In this document: positions 20,523 to 33,337 of the stretch, one piece after another | Numbering within the stretch: the first letter of the stretch is position 1 | How the letters are laid out: each line of letters begins with the position of its first letter | Notes under the pieces: generated by a model | The model's database searches: none | The model's input: the letters and a program-made list of their open reading frames with translations, nothing else | Told to the model about the DNA's origin: nothing | Assembly: GCA_024195265.1 (NCBI GenBank) | Contig: JAJLRJ010000008.1 | Coordinates: 4,400,001-4,464,000, forward strand | Length of the DNA: 64,000 nt | Direction: 5' to 3' | Origin: Dendrophyllia cribrosa | Taxonomy: Eukaryota; Cnidaria; Anthozoa; Scleractinia; Dendrophylliidae | Program-made: the position numbers and the translations under genes

Positions 20523-20985
20523 TTATTAAGTAATGCTTCAAATAAGAACTATAGTAAACTTCATTGTTCTGCGGCAAATTGGCTCTTCCCCCACATATAA
20601 TATCTTTGATTTTAAGAATAGAGGAGGGGCTGATGGTTCATAATTATATTTCATTATAAAAATACAGAAAATCCATTTGCGTCAAATATATTTTAGGAAA
20701 TGTTTGTGCTTAACCAATCAGAATAGCAGAAGACAATAGCTACTAATTTTGCTTCTTTGATGAAGTTCCCCAAATACAATATCTTTTAAAAATTGCATGT
20801 TGTGCGATTGGGTCTCAAAATACTTGAAACCTTGAAAAATTTAGACTTTATGCACCTTGAACCTTAACTTTTTTGCAGTTTTTGAGTCTAGGCCAATGAG
20901 ATCACTAGTTCTAACAATGAAAATAGTTGACATTCCATCGTGCATTGCCGTTCAGCACTATCCTTCTTATGCGGATCATTACTTA
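20523..20985 (+). repeat. Dispersed repeat, copy 2
   Basis: Same orientation and order as 4078-4524, with substitutions and a small extra segment around 20770-20790. Confidence 0.7.
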
Positions 20986-23900
20986 ATACACAAATAAAAA
21001 CCCAAGGCCCAGGACAAACATTTAAAAAGGTCCGTTTTGATTTACGTTTTTTTTGTCCAGAACAAATTTACATGTTGAAGAAACTTAAAGGCGCAGTGTC
21101 ATGGATTTTTAGTATCACTTAAAAAAGGCAAAAATACATATTTTTACGTAGAGAAACCTCAAAGTATTTTATACGGTCCAGTTTTGTTCAATCAACTACT
21201 AAAATAATTCAATGAAACTATTGTCAATTAAGAAATGCGGGTAAACGTACAGCTTGCGTGCATCGAGTTATGGATGCAGGCGGGAGGTTCAGGCTATAAG
21301 CACGGAAGAAGCGTAACAGTTGCTCGAGGCGATAGCTGGAGCGACTCTAGCTTCGTGAGTGCTTAGGAAATTTCCCAAGTGCATCAATAACCCTATTTAC
21401 GCACATTTGCGACGTTTACTGTTTCTTTTTATAACATACCATAAAGGCAACATGTCAAAATTGCCGGCAAAACAACGTGCTACCCACCGGTAAATGGATG
21501 GCGCGTATCAACCAATCAGAGCGCGCGCTTTCCTTGATGTATGTTATAATTGTGCAGATGGTCCGGATGGAAATGGGTTGCACAATGTTTTTCACGTTCT
21601 TCTATGTCTGTTGAAAAAATCGGTAAAAGATGATTATTCTTTTTTCTCCCTAAGATATTATTCCTTCGGTGTTCTAAAACCATTTCTTGCAAGATTTACG
21701 TTTACTCACCTGTTTACATAATATTAAATATATTTTGTACAGTAGTACAATTGTTGTAACATTATCCCTTAAAATTTGTTTACATGCAGAATTTTATCAT
21801 AAGACTAACATAACGCAGGACGTTAATCCACTGGAGAGCCAACGTTAAAATAAAATCTGATCGTCACTATGCAGTGGTTGGCGGAATAAACTGGCAAATG
21901 GTAAGACAAGTTACTTTTTTGTCTTTTTTATGCTTTCGTGTTTTTGTCCCTTTGACTGCATGAATATTTAATGGTTACGTATAAATAAGGTAAAATAAAC
22001 CAAGGCATGTTGTTCGATGCAATTTCTTCTATGTACGGTTAAGCAGAATCATTCTAAAGATTTCGAAATCTATCGTGTGGCACTCTATGTTTGTGGGTTC
22101 CAATTTTTCTTTTTATTCACTATCCGAAGAAAAGATCCCACCCAAAAAAAAAAAAAATTCCGACAAAATTTGTTTCCGCAAAAAGTTACTTCATTGTCGA
22201 AATTTTATATACAAACGTCACCTTATGCACTTTACAGAAAATCATGTTGGTGCCCGCTCAGGAATAAAACGATGAAAGTACAGTTGGTGGTCTACAAGTA
22301 CTTAGTTTCTAAAAGCACACAGAAAAGGATTATATGAAGGTCTTGCAAATTGCAAAAAAATAATTCCAAGCAAGGAAAAAAGGCTTTCCCAATGGCAAAA
22401 TTTAATTCCCGCAAAACAAAAAAATCGCCCATCCGCAAAATTCAATCCCGCAAAGATTTAGTGCCATGCACAGGGTATATGATTCAAAGGTCAGATTCTA
22501 TCTAACAGGTATACAGAATCACTTTTTATACCACGAACAAAACAATTATTTTTTTTTCTAACTACACAAACAGAAGATCCTTCGTTTTTTTAATTATATA
22601 GCTGTTATTGTTCCCTATAATTTTCTATTCTGGTTAAAGGTGAAAACTAAGACATATGAAGCAAAATTTGATAGCAAACAACTACAAACAATAAAACTTT
22701 AGTCAATGGCCAACACCGCAGGTGTAAATTCGAAACTGGCCACCGTTCAGTATCAGTGAAAAGAAAAATAAACCATATGACAACCTTTAGAATACTCACC
22801 TGTTAAATTGTTACAAGTGAACTTTAGCTTCATAAAGGCGACTGTAAACTAGTTTTCCACGATGTGCCATCGGCAGCATAAAGGCCAAAGGTCTGCAGGT
22901 GGAGTGATTTAATCTCATAAAATTCATGCGAGGAAACATGAGAGTCAAAACCAAAACAAATTACAGACGCTATGAATATTCAAATATGAATAATTTGGGT
23001 TTTATAACATTTCTTATCATGTGAATCGTGGTAATTGTTAGCGGCAGTCTTTACCTCAGTGCACTCATTGTGACCGTAAACCTTCTAGAAGACATTAACG
23101 AAACAAAATGGTAAGAAAGTATTCTTCTTAATTAATTTATCCTCCTCAGAAAATATGGAAAAAAAAAGAAAAAGAAAAACGTTTTTCTGCTTGATTTTCT
23201 CTTCCTTCCTCCCTTATGCGCGTCTACTGAAAATTAGCTGAACTTGATTGATATGAAAAAGAAAATCAGCACCACAGAAAAAATCTGCTCAAACTTAGAG
23301 GTTAGAGCCATATTTTCACTGATGCAGTCATGAAATTTAGCCGTTCTTATATTTAGTGGTTCTAACGCTCTCCTCTGGACGGTTTATTTGCGCTGTTGCA
23401 AGTCCCTTAAGGGATCCTACATTACTTCTATTTAAATGTGTGTTTTCACATTTATCCCTCTTACGAAGTATACGGATGTTGCGAAAAACAAGGAATGGGG
23501 AATAAGGAATGGAAAATTGAAAAATGGGAAATGAGAATTTTTTAATGGTGACTGGAATTTCGAAAAAAAAAGAGTTCAGAAACGATTATAAATTTTTTGG
23601 GACGTTGTCATGATGAAAGGAAAGAAACGAGTTAATATTAGAAGTGTTATTTCGTCTGCAAATTGTAAAGTAACTGCTGATTTTTAATCATGCCAGTAGC
23701 CGATACTCTGAGGGACAGCTATGTACAGAGTTAGTGGTCATTACTGAAGGATAAAAATCCTACGTTTGCTGTTGAAGGTAAAAATGCATTCCTCAGGGTA
23801 TCTTATGGATAAAACCTTACTCTTAGCACCTTATCGAGAAGCGGGCTGATTTCAAGCTGTTTCGAAGGACGTCCGGAATCAATAGTATCGGAGCACTGGA

Positions 23901-25909
23901 TTTGTGACCATATAATATTTTTCATTCTTGCGGGGTATTCACAATACCTGCTCCATCCCGCTGTTATTTACAATGAGAAACACTGAGTTCGTTTTGGACT
24001 GTTTCTTAACGTGTTGTCCAATATGGGCGAATCAGCGCTGCAATGTTTCAGCGAATCGGCCAAAACCTTTTTGATGCCGCGTTTGGTCTCTCTCAGATCT
24101 TTTGTGATCGGGTGATGAAAACGTAGCGGCTGTCCAATCGCTTTCCCATATGCAGTTTTGGTAAACAACACAACTTCTCGACTTCTCTACCTCGTCAGGA
24201 ATCGGAAGACCGAAGAATATATTCATAGCAGTAATGATGCCATGACGATAAACGCATGCTTTGGATGCCAGGCCTGGCTACATAGCATGTCGAAAGATCA
24301 CGTCGAAAGATGTCGCCTATGCACGTAACACTGAAAGCAGGTGTAAATCTTTTGTTTTATGTCATTTGGTGATCGCAACATCCGCAATACTAAGAAACTA
24401 CAGTTTTACCCGATAATTTGCATTCCTTCCCCCACTGTGTGGCGGCCGGGTCGTTCAACAGTCACATTTATTTTTTTCCACATAGACATAAAGAAAAAAT
24501 GAATAAAGGGTTTAGTTTCGAAAGAAACTGGCGTCGGTGGGAGAGTAAAACATGACAATTTGGTTTATCAAGTGAGTGAACTGAACTGATAATGTATATT
24601 GGCCACCATCGAAAAGAACGACGGGATAGGAATATTTTAAGCCATGTACAGTTTCAAACCATGTGTTTCTGCTGTATAGTTATCGCACTAATAGCGTAAA
24701 ATATTTACAATTGAAAGTGAGGAAAACAATTTACACATTCCCACGTACAATGTACCTGTATGTTTGAGCTCTTCAGAGATACTATTTTTGGTTGATACGG
24801 GCAGTATTCGAAAGGTATACAGTCCGGTACATGTATTGGTGTCGAACTCAGTCTTGGTTGGCGGATAGATATTAATTTTTTTTTTTTCAAGTAACGAAAG
24901 CAGATACTACAGAATCGATGATGATCTGCAAGATCTTCAATCCGCAAGAGACGCGTACGGTAATTGTATACCGTGTATCTTCAATCCGCAAGAGATATGT
25001 ACGTAATTGTATACCGTGTATCACTGTGATAATTTCCACAAAAGTTCTTAAGTGATTATCGGCTGATTTTAGATTGATTCTCGTAAACAAATTGCGAATT
25101 TGCATCTTTGCCGTCGTCTTTAATTTCATCAAAGTAATAGATAAGATAAACAATTCTTTGTACTGACAAACGTGAAATACCTCAAACTTATTCTATGATA
25201 TCGATGTTTCTTCTCAAGAGAAAATGAGGTAAGAGAACGTAACAGATCTAAGTGCCCCATGATAATTATTTAAAATCTATTATTAGTTTGCGCCGTGCTG
25301 TAAAGTTTATTTTTAATCCGCAAAGATCAGAGATCATATACCTCTTAAATTATTCGTTTTACTGGATGTGTACAGTAAAAGGAAAAAATTCATAGCAGTT
25401 GTGACATTTAAACGTCATGATTTTATGGAACGCTTTGAGGGCCGGAATACTCCGCAACGCCTCTATAAACGTGAACAAAACTGTCGAGACATTTTCAAGT
25501 GATATTTAACTTGGACTGTGATAATTTTTACTTCGATAATTCTTCCCACCTTCTCACATAATCAATGTTATTTTGGCTGCCGAGGAGAATGATATTGCAA
25601 GACACATTGAGATAGGGGAGCCGAGAGGGGGGAGAGAAGCATTTCTGAGATACTATCTGTGATTTTATTGAGCGAGTTGTGACAATGCGCCCATTTCGCG
25701 TTTGTCTCAATCAGTTTTATCCAGGATTATAGCTAGTGGCATGGAGCGATGAGAGCCTCCATATATGGCATACACACCGGATTATTCAGAACATCTCATT
25801 ATTGTAAATGTTTTTTCTCCCGATTCTATAAAATGAGAGAACGAGAATGAGTCATTTAAAAGCTTAGAGAACATAATTACATTTCATAAAGGAAAATAAT
25901 GTTAAGTTC
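20986..25909. other. About 4.9 kb without a recognised gene
   Basis: AT-rich sequence with fragments of common-looking repeats: a GC-rich one at about 21250-21370, a CGCAAAA-rich one at about 22140-22460, and one at about 24420-24610 that resembles 35880-36050. A two-copy tandem repeat of about 46 bases, each containing TTCAATCCGCAAGAGA, lies at 24930-25021. Short frames have no domain signal. Confidence 0.4.
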
Positions 25910-26814
25910 AAGGTGGCTTCATATATTTGGCGCGCGAGGCATGGGCTCGAAAATGGTGAGAACGTGCGCTTGTTCGTTTTGATGACGCCACGAAAATATA
26001 AGGGTTTTTACAGTAGCTAAAACGTTTTTTATACTAGACTGAAGTTTTTCTTGCATGCTGATTGGTCAATTTTTATCATCAATAAGAGTACAGACACAAA
26101 AAAAATTAATTTAATATGCAAGATGTCATCCTGTCAACGTTTTAGTCAATTTTCTTTTTTATTGTTATCTCAGTTAGCCAATGAGAAAGCGAGAAAACTT
26201 ATTTGCAATGATTGCGTCAATTCATGTTAACCTTGCGTTCACTCTTCATTTCATTCGGTTTTTTACGATTTTGGCGTTTTTGTTATAGTGTAAAAAACAA
26301 ATTGACTTCAATTTTTATGCGTCTGTCCTCTTATTGATGATAAAATTCGTCATAACATTGTCAAAGTGCTGTGCATACACCAACCGGAAATTGCGCCCGT
26401 TCCACGCGGTAAATTTTTATAAAAATTGGCAAATTTGTAGGATTTTCTTGGTTCGTGATCACAAAAAAAGACAACAATTTTTGTATATACACAAATCCAA
26501 TAAACGAAAAAAAAAAAACGAATTAGGTGAGTAAATTGCCGAAAATGATGTACCGATTTTTTTATGGCTTTGTCAGATGAGACTTACTGAAGGCTTATTC
26601 TGTTTCACCAAAAATCGTGAATATTTACCGTGTAAAAAACAAGAAAGGCCTTGAACAACAAGTTCAACAACACAATCAGTGGTTGTCATCGTAACGAGAC
26701 AAGACTGCCAAATTAGATTTCTCCGTTAAGGCTGGAGAATGTCTAAGCTACGCGTATGTGTATGTGCGACACAAAACTCTAAAAGACTGGCCAATGACTA
26801 TATGGAGCCACCTT
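25910..26814. mobile_element. Non-autonomous element with AAGGTGGCTTCATATA ends
   Basis: Left end AAGGTGGCTTCATATA, right end the complement of AAGGTGGCTCCATATA: 16 bases with one mismatch. The 905-bp interior encodes nothing recognisable. The target duplication is unclear. Confidence 0.65.
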
Positions 26815-26879
26815 AAGACACCAACATTCAATATAATTAAATTATGCCGCTTTTCACTAAGTTATTCGCTCCAAGCGTG

Positions 26880-27692
26880 CGTTTCTAAGTCCAAAAAGAG
26901 CTTGATAAAGACGAAAACAAGCTGTTAGAATCCGCTGATGACGAGCTGGAGAGCGGCCAACGTTCACCGATCAGAAAACGCCATCAGAACGGCCAACGTT
27001 CGCTGATCAGAAAACGCCGCCACGAGCCGAGAGCACAGAAAAGACGCGGAGCAGAAACTCATCGGAGCACTCACACGCTTCCACAATCGGAAGATAGAAC
27101 AAAGCAAGATTAAACTCGGCAAAACTGAGCAAAGAGCTAAAAACGTTTCCAAAGGAAAGAAGACAAACAATGACAAACTCATTAAAAACAGGCCGCTTGA
27201 GGCCAAAGACACTAATTCCGAGGCACACAAAGATGTAATTAGTTTAGCGGAAACGCTAGCAAAGAAGATCGAAAAGATCGATCAAATGATGAAAGCAATG
27301 GAAAAGAACAACAAAATAAGTGAAAGATATCCCTGTCTTTTCTCTGACTGTGCAGAAAAGGGGAGGGGAAACAAAAAAGCGCAAATCCATTAACAAAAGA
27401 CATAAAGTGAGAAGAAAAAACAGGACTGAGACAATATACAATTGAGAATACAAACCAGAAATTCATAAAAAAAACCCTGTCATATTACAAAATGTCAACT
27501 GACGAGACAAATTTATTATCAAAGGGGCTAAAATTTATCCTTACGCCGACTCTAGCAGAGAATCGCGTTAGGCGACAACTGCTAAAAGACTATCAACAAT
27601 TTGCGAGACGAATGCGTCTCAAATACATCTATCACGGCCAGAACAATAAACTGCACCCCTTATCCTTACGTGCAGAACGTTACCAATAAAGA
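26880..27692 (+). pseudogene. Retroelement relic (Penelope-like, tentative)
   Basis: Plus-strand translations give a charged stretch (VQKELDKDENKLLESADDEL at about 26890), a Lys-rich coiled-coil-like segment ending SLAETLAKKIEKIDQMMKAM (to about 27390) in another frame, and then MSTDETNLLSKGLKFILTPT continuing to an FARRMRLKYIYHG motif (27492-27689). The LLSKGLKF...P...FARRMRL block resembles the region before the reverse transcriptase in Penelope-like retroelements. That assignment is from memory and uncertain. The frame changes and a stop after YQ show that the copy is broken, with no catalytic domain. Confidence 0.45.
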
Positions 27693-28096
27693 TTCGGTTT
27701 TGTTGATTTTGAAAGCTACGCAATAAAATCTTACGTTTACTACACAACTTTAGCTGATTTGTGGGCTAAAAACTTCAACGCCTTTCCAATTCGTTAGAAA
27801 CTACATTTAAAACATAGGTTTCCGGCCCGAAAAGTCTTCGGTAGTCGAGAAACGCACGGCAAGGGCCTGTTTCTCGAAAGTCTCGATAACTTTTCCGGCC
27901 CGGAAAGCTATTTTATTTTATTCAATGTCCACATTAATGATTCAAATTTTGTTGGTTTTGAACACTATGCAGTAAAATTCTGTTGACGAAAGAAGTCGGG
28001 CTGGTTTGCGGGCTATGCTTTTACTACTTTTCTATATATTCTGGATTTTAAAATCCGTGTCCGAAAAGTTATCGGTACTTTCGAGAAACGGCGCCC
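27693..28096. mobile_element. MITE with CGTTTCTCGAAAGT ends
   Basis: The block around 27865-27905 (GTTTCTCGAAAGTCTCGATA) is repeated inverted at about 28060-28096. Two direct sub-copies, each with the TTTGTTG...TTTTGAA segment, precede these ends. Non-coding. Confidence 0.55.
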
Positions 28097-28289
28097 GGGT
28101 TGCAAACCTGATAATAGGGACTTTAAGCACCGGGAACCGGAACGGCAACGGCGACGTGAAAACTGTCAGGGAAAACCCAAATGACGCATTGCGCATGTTT
28201 GGCGGGAAATATCTTGACGTTCTCTTCCCGGGCCCGACGTCAGATAGCAAGGTTTGCCGTCGTGTGAAAACGTGAGTATATATTCCTCA

Positions 28290-29560
28290 TTTTTCTTCGG
28301 TTTTATCCAGCTTTTTTTTATATAATACACTTAATGTTGTTTAAGAAGACTATACAGAAATAGGAAACGATATTTCTTGCTTTATTTAGGTCAATTTGGT
28401 GCTTCTGTACGCTCTTTAAGAAAGAGGTGGAATTCACTACAACTTGTAAACTTAGAACTACGTTTCTTTGCTCAAATTTATTGAAATTAATCCTAATTTC
28501 TTCCCGTTTAAACCTCAGTGCTCTCTTCAGAATCCTTTTTAGTTTGTTGTTGATAGCGCTTCTGGGTACTAATTGTGAAAGATTAATTTATGTGAGATTT
28601 ATGTCTGACAAATCAACTTGAAATACCGCGACGGAGACAACAAAATCGGCTTAGACGATCTTTCGGACTTATTTGATCAGTCTCTTTATACTTCTACAAA
28701 TTTAAGCGATCCAATCGAAGGGTTATGGTTAATCTTGACGAGACACGGCTCGACAACAGATCGCTTCCTTTATATTCATAGTTTATTTCCTTACTTTGAA
28801 ATAGATTGTAAACAGCGACTGCAATCGATCCTTTGATACCTGTGGACTATCTGCACTGAAATTACGTGAGTATGTTAAGATGAGTGGCTAAGATTTGAAA
28901 TATTTATTGAATGAAGTTTACAGCACTGCACTTGAAAAATTAAGTGTTCGAAATTGGGGAAAAGGCTGCGGGGTTGGTGTTCGAGTGTGTCACTTGCTTT
29001 TTTCGTATTTTTTTTTCTAAATTATTATCATTGTTTATGTTGTGGTACAATTTTATCCTTGGTGCAAATTTCAGTTTATTTTCCTTTGTTTAACATTTTC
29101 AGACATTAACATACCCCAAAACAAAGGAAAATAAAATTTGCACCAAGGATAAAACTGCAACACAACATTTATTATTTTTATTTATTTATTTATTTTTTTT
29201 TTTTGTGGTGGGGTTAGGGCTAGGATTTTTGAATCATTTTTACAAGCCTTCCCTAATGTTTTTAGTAGTGTTTTTTCGTGTTTTCAACAGAAACGTTTTC
29301 TATGACTTTTCTTGGACATTGCCTTGCTGTTCAGGCAATCTTCCAAAGCCCCATAAAAACTACTGAAGAAAACATAATAGTTTTGAGCTAGTTTGTGCCT
29401 GTTTCGGGGTCTAATCTCAACAAGCCAAAACACCCATGTAATGAAATGCTTGATACTCTGATTTTATAGTTTTATTGCATGTTGTACACATCTAAGAATT
29501 CTGAGAACCCATGTCTAGAAAGGGTTTCATGTTTTGTCATTCTTTTGGTCATTTATAAGG
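28290..29560. other. Harbinger 5' interior, non-coding
   Basis: Between the left end and the Myb-like gene. Two open frames (28427-28621 and 28618-28836) have no recognisable domain. Transcription of the Myb-like gene probably starts here, but no promoter motif could be identified. Confidence 0.35.
29037..29167. mobile_element. Foldback MITE nested in Harbinger
   Basis: Inverted arms of about 50 bases: ATGTTGTGGTACAATTTTAT at the left, complement at the right, with GGTGCAAATTT and TTATTTTCCTTTGTTT shared by both arms. Inserted into the transposon's non-coding part, so it did not break a gene. Confidence 0.75.
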
Positions 29561-29569
29561 TCTGGGCCA

Positions 29570-30358
29570 ATGCAGTGGAGATCGGATCATGACATCTTAC
29601 TGGTGAGAGAGGTTTTGGGGGTCGATCCCTATTCTGAGCCAAAAGGTAGTAAAGAGAGATCAAAATTATGGGAAGAGATAGCCATTCATTTGAATGCAGT
29701 ACCTGATCCTAAATTCTTAGTTACACCCAGGGCAGTGAGAGACAGAGTGAACCTTGTCCTCATGAAGAAATACAAGAAAAGAATGGCTGACGAAGAGAAG
29801 GCCAGTGGTATAGTAGTGGATGCTCCTACAGAATTTGATTCTGCTATGGAAGAAATCTGTGAGAAAGCTGATGCTGCTGATAAAGATCATGAAAACATGT
29901 CAAAAGAGAAGAAAGCAAAGATTGAGAAAGAAAAGAAGGAGGCAGAAGAAATGCGAAACAAAGCATTAGAAAGAGTAGGAGAAACAAAAAAGAGGAAAGA
30001 AGATGCAGACCGTGGGGCTGATGCAGAATGCAAGCAGCCAGCAAAGCGAGGAAGAAGGTCAGGGATCGACACAGTAGAGTATTTGAGAGAGCTGTCAGAA
30101 AACGAAAGAAAGATTAAGCAGGAGGAGTTGGAGCTGAGGAGACAGGAACAAGCTGCTCAAGAAAAGAGAGAGCAAGATTTCAATCAACAGCAACTTCACC
30201 AACAGGAGCAGCAGCAGGCAATATTTGCTTCTTTCCAAAAGCAGCAACAGCAACAGTTGCAGCAAATGAACCAATTGCAGATGCAGATGATGCAACAGCA
30301 GCAGCAACAGAGCCAGGCCTTGCTAGCTGTCCTGCAAGAGCTGGCTAAGCAAAAGTGA
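29570..30358 (+). CDS. Harbinger SANT/Myb-like DNA-binding protein
   Basis: A 262-aa protein if started at the ATG at 29570; the frame is open to 29534 but MQWRSDHDILL is the likelier start. Residues 1-65 form the Myb/SANT-like domain, with W at position 3, LWEEIA and a C-terminal RAVRDRVNLVL helix. A Lys/Glu-rich coiled coil follows (about 95-190, with basic AKRGRRSG as a possible nuclear signal), then a Gln-rich tail. In PIF/Harbinger elements this second protein helps bring the nuclease to the nucleus and to the transposon ends. It converges on the nuclease gene at 31722-33337. No frameshift or stop is seen. A host MADF/SANT gene is less likely, given the flanking ends. Confidence 0.8.
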   Translation: MQWRSDHDILLVREVLGVDPYSEPKGSKERSKLWEEIAIHLNAVPDPKFLVTPRAVRDRVNLVLMKKYKKRMADEEKASGIVVDAPTEFDSAMEEICEKADAADKDHENMSKEKKAKIEKEKKEAEEMRNKALERVGETKKRKEDADRGADAECKQPAKRGRRSGIDTVEYLRELSENERKIKQEELELRRQEQAAQEKREQDFNQQQLHQQEQQQAIFASFQKQQQQQLQQMNQLQMQMMQQQQQQSQALLAVLQELAKQK

Positions 30359-31721
30359 TACTGCACCCAAGCTAAGTCATATATTTAAAGCTAAGCAGAG
30401 TCAAATGTTTATATTTTTGTTGAGTTGATGAATAGTGTACATTGTATTTATTGCTGAAACAATGCTAATGAATGTATCACGTTAAAATTATATAATATAA
30501 ATCAATTACTTTATAATATGTATTGATCACAAAAACACGTGGTTCAACAAATAAATCTCATTAAGTTTACTGATAAACAATCATGTTTTTCACTTGAAGT
30601 TGCAATTTTAAAAAAGTAATACTCAATAAAAGCCAAGAAAGGAAAATTATTTGTTCTTCTTGCCTTTTTCCTATTACAAGGGTAGGGTGTGTTTTTTTTT
30701 ATGGGAGGACGGAGGGAGAAAAGACAAAATGCAAACTTTAAATGTCCTTTTCACTACATTTAGACCCAAGTACAAAAATGATTCCTCAATATGCCTAAAT
30801 GCCAAACCAAGGTACTGATCAGGACAGCCCTTAGGCTTGAATACTAGGATCACTCATGCTTAGGATGATATGCTAAAATCCATTTAGCGATAAGGTCAAA
30901 GTACTAACATTAGTGCCTTTATTTTCATGTATATTATTGAAAACATGTAATCACATGATTTTTCTTGTGCAATTTGGAAAAAATAAGCACTTGTAAATTT
31001 TTCAAAGACTTCCAATTTAGTAGCCTTTAAAAAAATTTACTCATGCTTATATATTCCAAATTACACCCAAAATCAAATGAAGTGCTTAGGCACAAACTGG
31101 ACCTCATAGTGGAGCTTGCTCTGTGAGTGATCCAGGCCTCTTGGCGAAGTTTATAAATAAGAAAATAAATGAATAAAACAATAAAAAATATCCATTTTTC
31201 AGAAAGTTCATTTCATCTAGGATTTTTTGTTTGGGGGCAGCAGCTCCAAGTGGCCGGGGGCAACAAGTTTTCTAGAGGGGTCCTATTTCCCTAATTTTAT
31301 TTTTTTAGTTGTGATGCTTTGACAAGAGAAAGATTTACCCAACATCTAATTGCACAAATATTTATGCATACTCATTGTATGTTCTATTATTATAAATAAA
31401 TTCAACAACCACAATTTTTCAGTTCTTCATGACCAGCAGTATATAGTACTACATGTTCCTTGTCATATAGTGTCCCTTGACAGGGAATTCATATACACTG
31501 ACCTGGATGATTTTTCAGATATATTTACTTATATTAATAATAACGTTTCTTTTTTTTCGGAGCGGTGGTGGGGAGGGGGGCAGGGGGGGGGGAGGGGGGT
31601 AGGTGGTGGGGGGGAAAGGGTGAAAAAAATTAACCTGTATTTCATTTTGACTTGTAGGAGATATATACAGGTATACATGTACAGCATATCTTGCTGCCAT
31701 CCTATCTCTTAATTAATACAT
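30359..31721. other. Interval between convergent Harbinger genes
   Basis: AT-rich, with a G-rich block at 31556-31617. It probably contains both 3' untranslated regions; AATAAA motifs occur at about 30550 and 30627. Confidence 0.4.
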
Positions 31722-33337
31722 CTAGGAAAAATAATCCTGCAAAGCAGGGGGATCCAATTCATAGAACTCAGAAGTTGTATTGCCATATAAGCACGTAAGA
31801 GCATTTCTCAGTAAGGCACAAACTATGTACATTTTCCCTACTGATGACAACCCTATCTTAAGTTGTTTTTTGTAGTCAATAAATTTAAAGTAATTGGCTA
31901 TATCACCAAATAGCCACTCGACAGAGACTCTGAGTGGGCTCATCGCACCATTGAATTGCATCATTTGTGGGGTTAGAGCCATGTTTCTGAATGGAGCTTG
32001 GAGATGCAATCTAAGTGGATATGCCGGATCTCCATACAGGCACATTGGGCGTCGTGCAGGTCCAGGTGAGAATGCAAACTGCCGCAGATCATCCAGAAGG
32101 TGTGAATCATGAAGCATCCCCGCATCATGGCGCTTTCCCTCTTCAAAAAAAAAACAAGAACATATCATTTAATTGATTAGTTACACTAATTTTAGATGCC
32201 AGCTCAGTGAAGGGGGAACTGCCATATAAAATTGAGGGGGGACTGCCATATAAAATCAATGGGAGGGACTGCCATATACATGTAAAATTGAGGGGGATTG
32301 CCATATAAAATTGAGATCAGAAATTTTGAAAGGACCCCCTAGAAGGTACCAGAAACCACTTTTGTGGGTGTGGCTCACATTAATTTTTATTCCTAAGAGG
32401 CACTAATAATTCTTTCAAATCGTTGTACCTGTCAGCATATTTCTCCGGCTTAATACCCTAAAAGGCATCAGACAGTGGTCATTTCTTATTCACATACCCT
32501 ATACATACCTAAGTGGTATCAAACCACGAATTAAAACCCCTAAATGGTAGCACGATCAACCCTGTCACTTTTACATGGGAGTCGCCCCCGGTGTCGGCTA
32601 TCCTACTCTTTGTCCTATTAACATGCCGACATGAAATAGTGGTATAGTAACACATGTATTGTATGTATCTTACCTACTGACCCATACATGTTTCCAATAA
32701 TTCCGTTTGGAAGTGCCACGCTCTGGAACTTAATTGCATGTACCCGTTTGTGTCCATTATAGACTACTCGTTGATTTTGTCCTGGTTTACATATTGCCCT
32801 CACTGTTCCATCAATAAAACCAAAACAGTTATCCAAGAGAGAACCTTTAGCAGTGATTGCAGCAGCATACGTTTCGAGCGCTTGTGGGTTCAGAACCACG
32901 TCATTCCACTGCTGAATTCTGTGGCCGTGTGTTTGGTAGATGTAGTCCACCATGTGGTTGGTTATCATACATAACACTGGAACGGGTCTTGCAAATCTGG
33001 CTATCATATCCGCATATCTGCAAGGATATGCCAGTCTTTTAAGGAGAATACAAAGGGCTTCCAATCCGCTACAAACACTTCTTTGGTAGCATGTTATAAC
33101 ATCAGGAATCTGTAATACCTCTGCTAGAAGTGGGATATCCCGCCTATGGAAGCGAAATTCCGACAAACACTCGTCGTCCTCGAGAACATCGAAGTCAAAA
33201 AAGTTGTAAGAATCGTACGGCAGGTCAAGATTATTGGACGTGTTCAAATCGTACAAGAGCATAAACTGACCGTCGTTGATTATTTTCTTGACACGGCTTA
33301 TGAGAAGCATTTCCCTAACCTCTTTTAGCGAGCACAT
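31722..33337 (-). CDS. PIF/Harbinger DDE nuclease (HARBI1-like transposase)
   Basis: Two exons: 32674-33337 and 31722-32140, with a GT-AG intron (donor GTAAGA) of phase 1. Joined length 360 codons plus stop, close to the usual 350 or so for HARBI1-type nucleases. The catalytic triad is visible: D176 in CFGFIDGT, D259 in LYGDPAYPL and E296 in VSVEWLFGD. The intron lies in the conserved loop MYGSV/EGKRHDAGML. The N-terminal half (about 60-150) has the helical region that usually interacts with DNA. It cuts and reinserts the element's ends in the nucleus. The start is the first in-frame ATG; an upstream start in the same frame was not seen. The intron holds short tandem copies of GGGGACTGCCATATA at about 32210-32310. 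Confidence 0.88.

Noticed and set aside
29844..30307. Leu-rich minus-strand frames
   Set aside because: Antisense shadows of the Lys/Gln-rich part of the Harbinger SANT/Myb-like gene.
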